NCBI GenBank assembly: GCA_019245255.1 | Contig: JAFARV010000756.1 | Location: forward strand, 1-6,486 | From: Acidobacteriaceae bacterium | GTDB lineage: Bacteria; Acidobacteriota; Terriglobia; Bryobacterales; Bryobacteraceae | Direction of reading: 5' to 3' | DNA length: 6,486 bases | Shown: in pieces, positions 5,255 through 6,486 of the stretch | Layout: each line of letters starts with the position of its first letter | Position numbering within the stretch: position 1 is the first letter of the stretch | Program-made: the position numbers and the translations under genes | Notes under the pieces: generated by a model | The model's input: only the letters and a program-made list of their open reading frames with translations | Told to the model about the DNA's origin: nothing | The model's database searches: none

Positions 5255-6486
5255 ACACGAAACACCGTCACGTAGAACTGGGTGACTTCACTACGACGGC
5301 CCGGGTGCTGGCCATGTCGCTCCTGGCAATCGTCATTGGCCTGGTCGCGACATATGTTGCCTGGTTTCTCCTCAAGCTGATCGGGCTATTCACGAACATC
5401 CTCTACTTCGGGAGGCTCGAAACAGCGCTGTCTTCCCCGGCCGGCAATCACCTGGGCGTCTTTGCCGTGCTGGTTCCCGTATTCGGAGCCTTGATCGTCG
5501 GAGTCATGGCGCGTTACGGCTCGGAGAAGATTCGCGGCCACGGCATTCCTGAGGCGATCGAATCCATTTTGATGGGTGGCAGCAGGGTGCAGCCGAAGCT
5601 TGCGATTTTAAAGCCGGTTTCGGCTGCGATCTCCATCGGTTCCGGAGGACCGTTTGGCGCGGAAGGACCGATCATCATGACCGGCGGCGCGTTCGGGTCT
5701 CTGATCGCACAGTTCTTTCATCTGACCAGCGCAGAACGCAAAACCCTGCTGGTTGCGGGCGCTGCAGCGGGCATGACTGCCGTGTTTGCGACACCGCTGG
5801 CGGCTGTTCTTCTCGCAGTCGAACTGCTGCTTTTTGAATGGAAGCCCCGTAGTGCGATTCCCGTGGCACTCGCAAGCGCGACCGCAGGGGCCGCGCGCCG
5901 GTACATCCTCGGTATGGGGCCGTTGTTCCCCGTGACGCCGCATCCGGCTTTCATCGGTCCTCACGGCTTGCTCGGTTGCCTGGTTGCGGGCCTCGGCGGT
6001 GGGCTGATCGCGCTGGTGTTAACAACCGGCGTGTATGCAGCCGAAGATACCTTTCAAAAGCTGCCGATCCATTGGATGTGGTGGCCGGCGATCGGCGGCG
6101 TTTTTGTGGGTATTGGCGGGTTAATCTTCCCGCAGGCACTGGGCGTCGGTTATGACGTCATCGGACAGTTATTGAAAGGGAACGTCGCGCTGCACGTCAT
6201 GGCGGGGGTTCTCATTGTGAAGTCGCTGATTTGGATGATCTCGCTTGGATCCGGGACTTCGGGCGGTATCGTCGCGCCCGTTCTGATGGTTGGGGCGGCG
6301 CTCGGCGGACTGGAAGCAACGTTTCTGCCCAGCCTTGGCCCCGGATTCTGGGAGTTGGTGGGCATGGGCGCTGCGCTTGCGGGCGTGATGCGGTCGCCAT
6401 TCACAGGCGTGGTCTTTTCGCTCGAGTTGACGCACGACTATAACATGCTGCTGCCGCTGCTGGTTGCGTGCTTCATCGCGCACACT
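5248..6486 (+). CDS. ClC-family chloride channel or Cl-/H+ antiporter (runs off right edge)
   Basis: An inner-membrane anion transport protein; 413 residues are visible with no stop. Seen: multiple hydrophobic helices and all three ClC selectivity segments in order: GHGIPE (97-102, usual GSGIP), GAEGP (137-141, usual GREGP) and GIVAP (340-344, usual GIFAP). The external gating glutamate is present as Glu139. By alignment with E. coli ClcA (E148 to E139, P193 to P183, E202 to E192), the proton-pathway glutamate Glu203 becomes Leu193. That pattern is known from channels and some uncoupled members, so strict Cl-/H+ exchange is uncertain. The frame ends just before the position of the pore tyrosine (ClcA Tyr445), and any C-terminal CBS domains lie outside the window. 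The ATG overlaps the marR stop (ATGCTGA) and has an AGGA ribosome site six bases upstream, so the two genes are co-transcribed and probably translationally coupled. Confidence 0.95.
   Translation, partial: MLNTKHRHVELGDFTTTARVLAMSLLAIVIGLVATYVAWFLLKLIGLFTNILYFGRLETALSSPAGNHLGVFAVLVPVFGALIVGVMARYGSEKIRGHGIPEAIESILMGGSRVQPKLAILKPVSAAISIGSGGPFGAEGPIIMTGGAFGSLIAQFFHLTSAERKTLLVAGAAAGMTAVFATPLAAVLLAVELLLFEWKPRSAIPVALASATAGAARRYILGMGPLFPVTPHPAFIGPHGLLGCLVAGLGGGLIALVLTTGVYAAEDTFQKLPIHWMWWPAIGGVFVGIGGLIFPQALGVGYDVIGQLLKGNVALHVMAGVLIVKSLIWMISLGSGTSGGIVAPVLMVGAALGGLEATFLPSLGPGFWELVGMGAALAGVMRSPFTGVVFSLELTHDYNMLLPLLVACFIAHT

Noticed and set aside
5589..5627. 9-bp inverted repeat (GCAGCCGAA and TTCGGCTGC) in the ClC gene
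   Set aside because: The 21-base loop makes it weak, and it lies over conserved ClC coding sequence without a partner structure.

Overview
The window looks like a chromosomal segment from a moderately GC-rich Gram-negative bacterium. The outer-membrane TonB-dependent receptor with an export signal supports this. The style of the ImuA/ImuB pair and of the receptor is most reminiscent of Acidobacteriota (Solibacter/Bryobacter-like). That lineage guess is an inference from family resemblance, not a search result.

Layout from left to right: (1) 1-815, minus strand, the N-terminal half of an ArnT/PMT-type membrane glycosyltransferase that runs off the left edge. (2) 837-2699, plus strand, a 620-residue TonB-dependent receptor of BtuB-like architecture, divergent from the glycosyltransferase with only 21 bp between start codons. 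(3) 2700-3986 and 3990-4658, both minus strand, a tightly coupled imuA-imuB operon (mutagenic translesion-synthesis accessory proteins). Its last stop codon directly abuts the stop codon of the receptor gene. (4) 4659-4759, a 101-bp divergent control region carrying a candidate imuA promoter and a well-formed palindromic operator over the candidate marR promoter. (5) 4760-5254, plus strand, a MarR-family repressor. (6) 5248-6486, plus strand, a ClC-family chloride channel/transporter that overlaps the marR stop by 7 bases and runs off the right edge.

How the parts work together: MarR and ClC form one translationally coupled operon, probably autoregulated through the palindrome at 4736-4758. 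ImuA and ImuB form a second operon transcribed away from it. The usual partner polymerase gene dnaE2 does not follow imuB here, and no lexA gene is adjacent. The receptor and glycosyltransferase are envelope genes with no clear functional tie to the rest.

The least expected signal is inside imuB. The gene carries several long, almost perfect stem-loops with 3-4 base loops, laid over otherwise ordinary and partly conserved protein sequence. I did not see stems of this quality in the other genes of the window. There are no tRNA or rRNA genes, CRISPR arrays, insertion sequences or convincing intrinsic terminators, and no intergenic gap exceeds about 100 bases.
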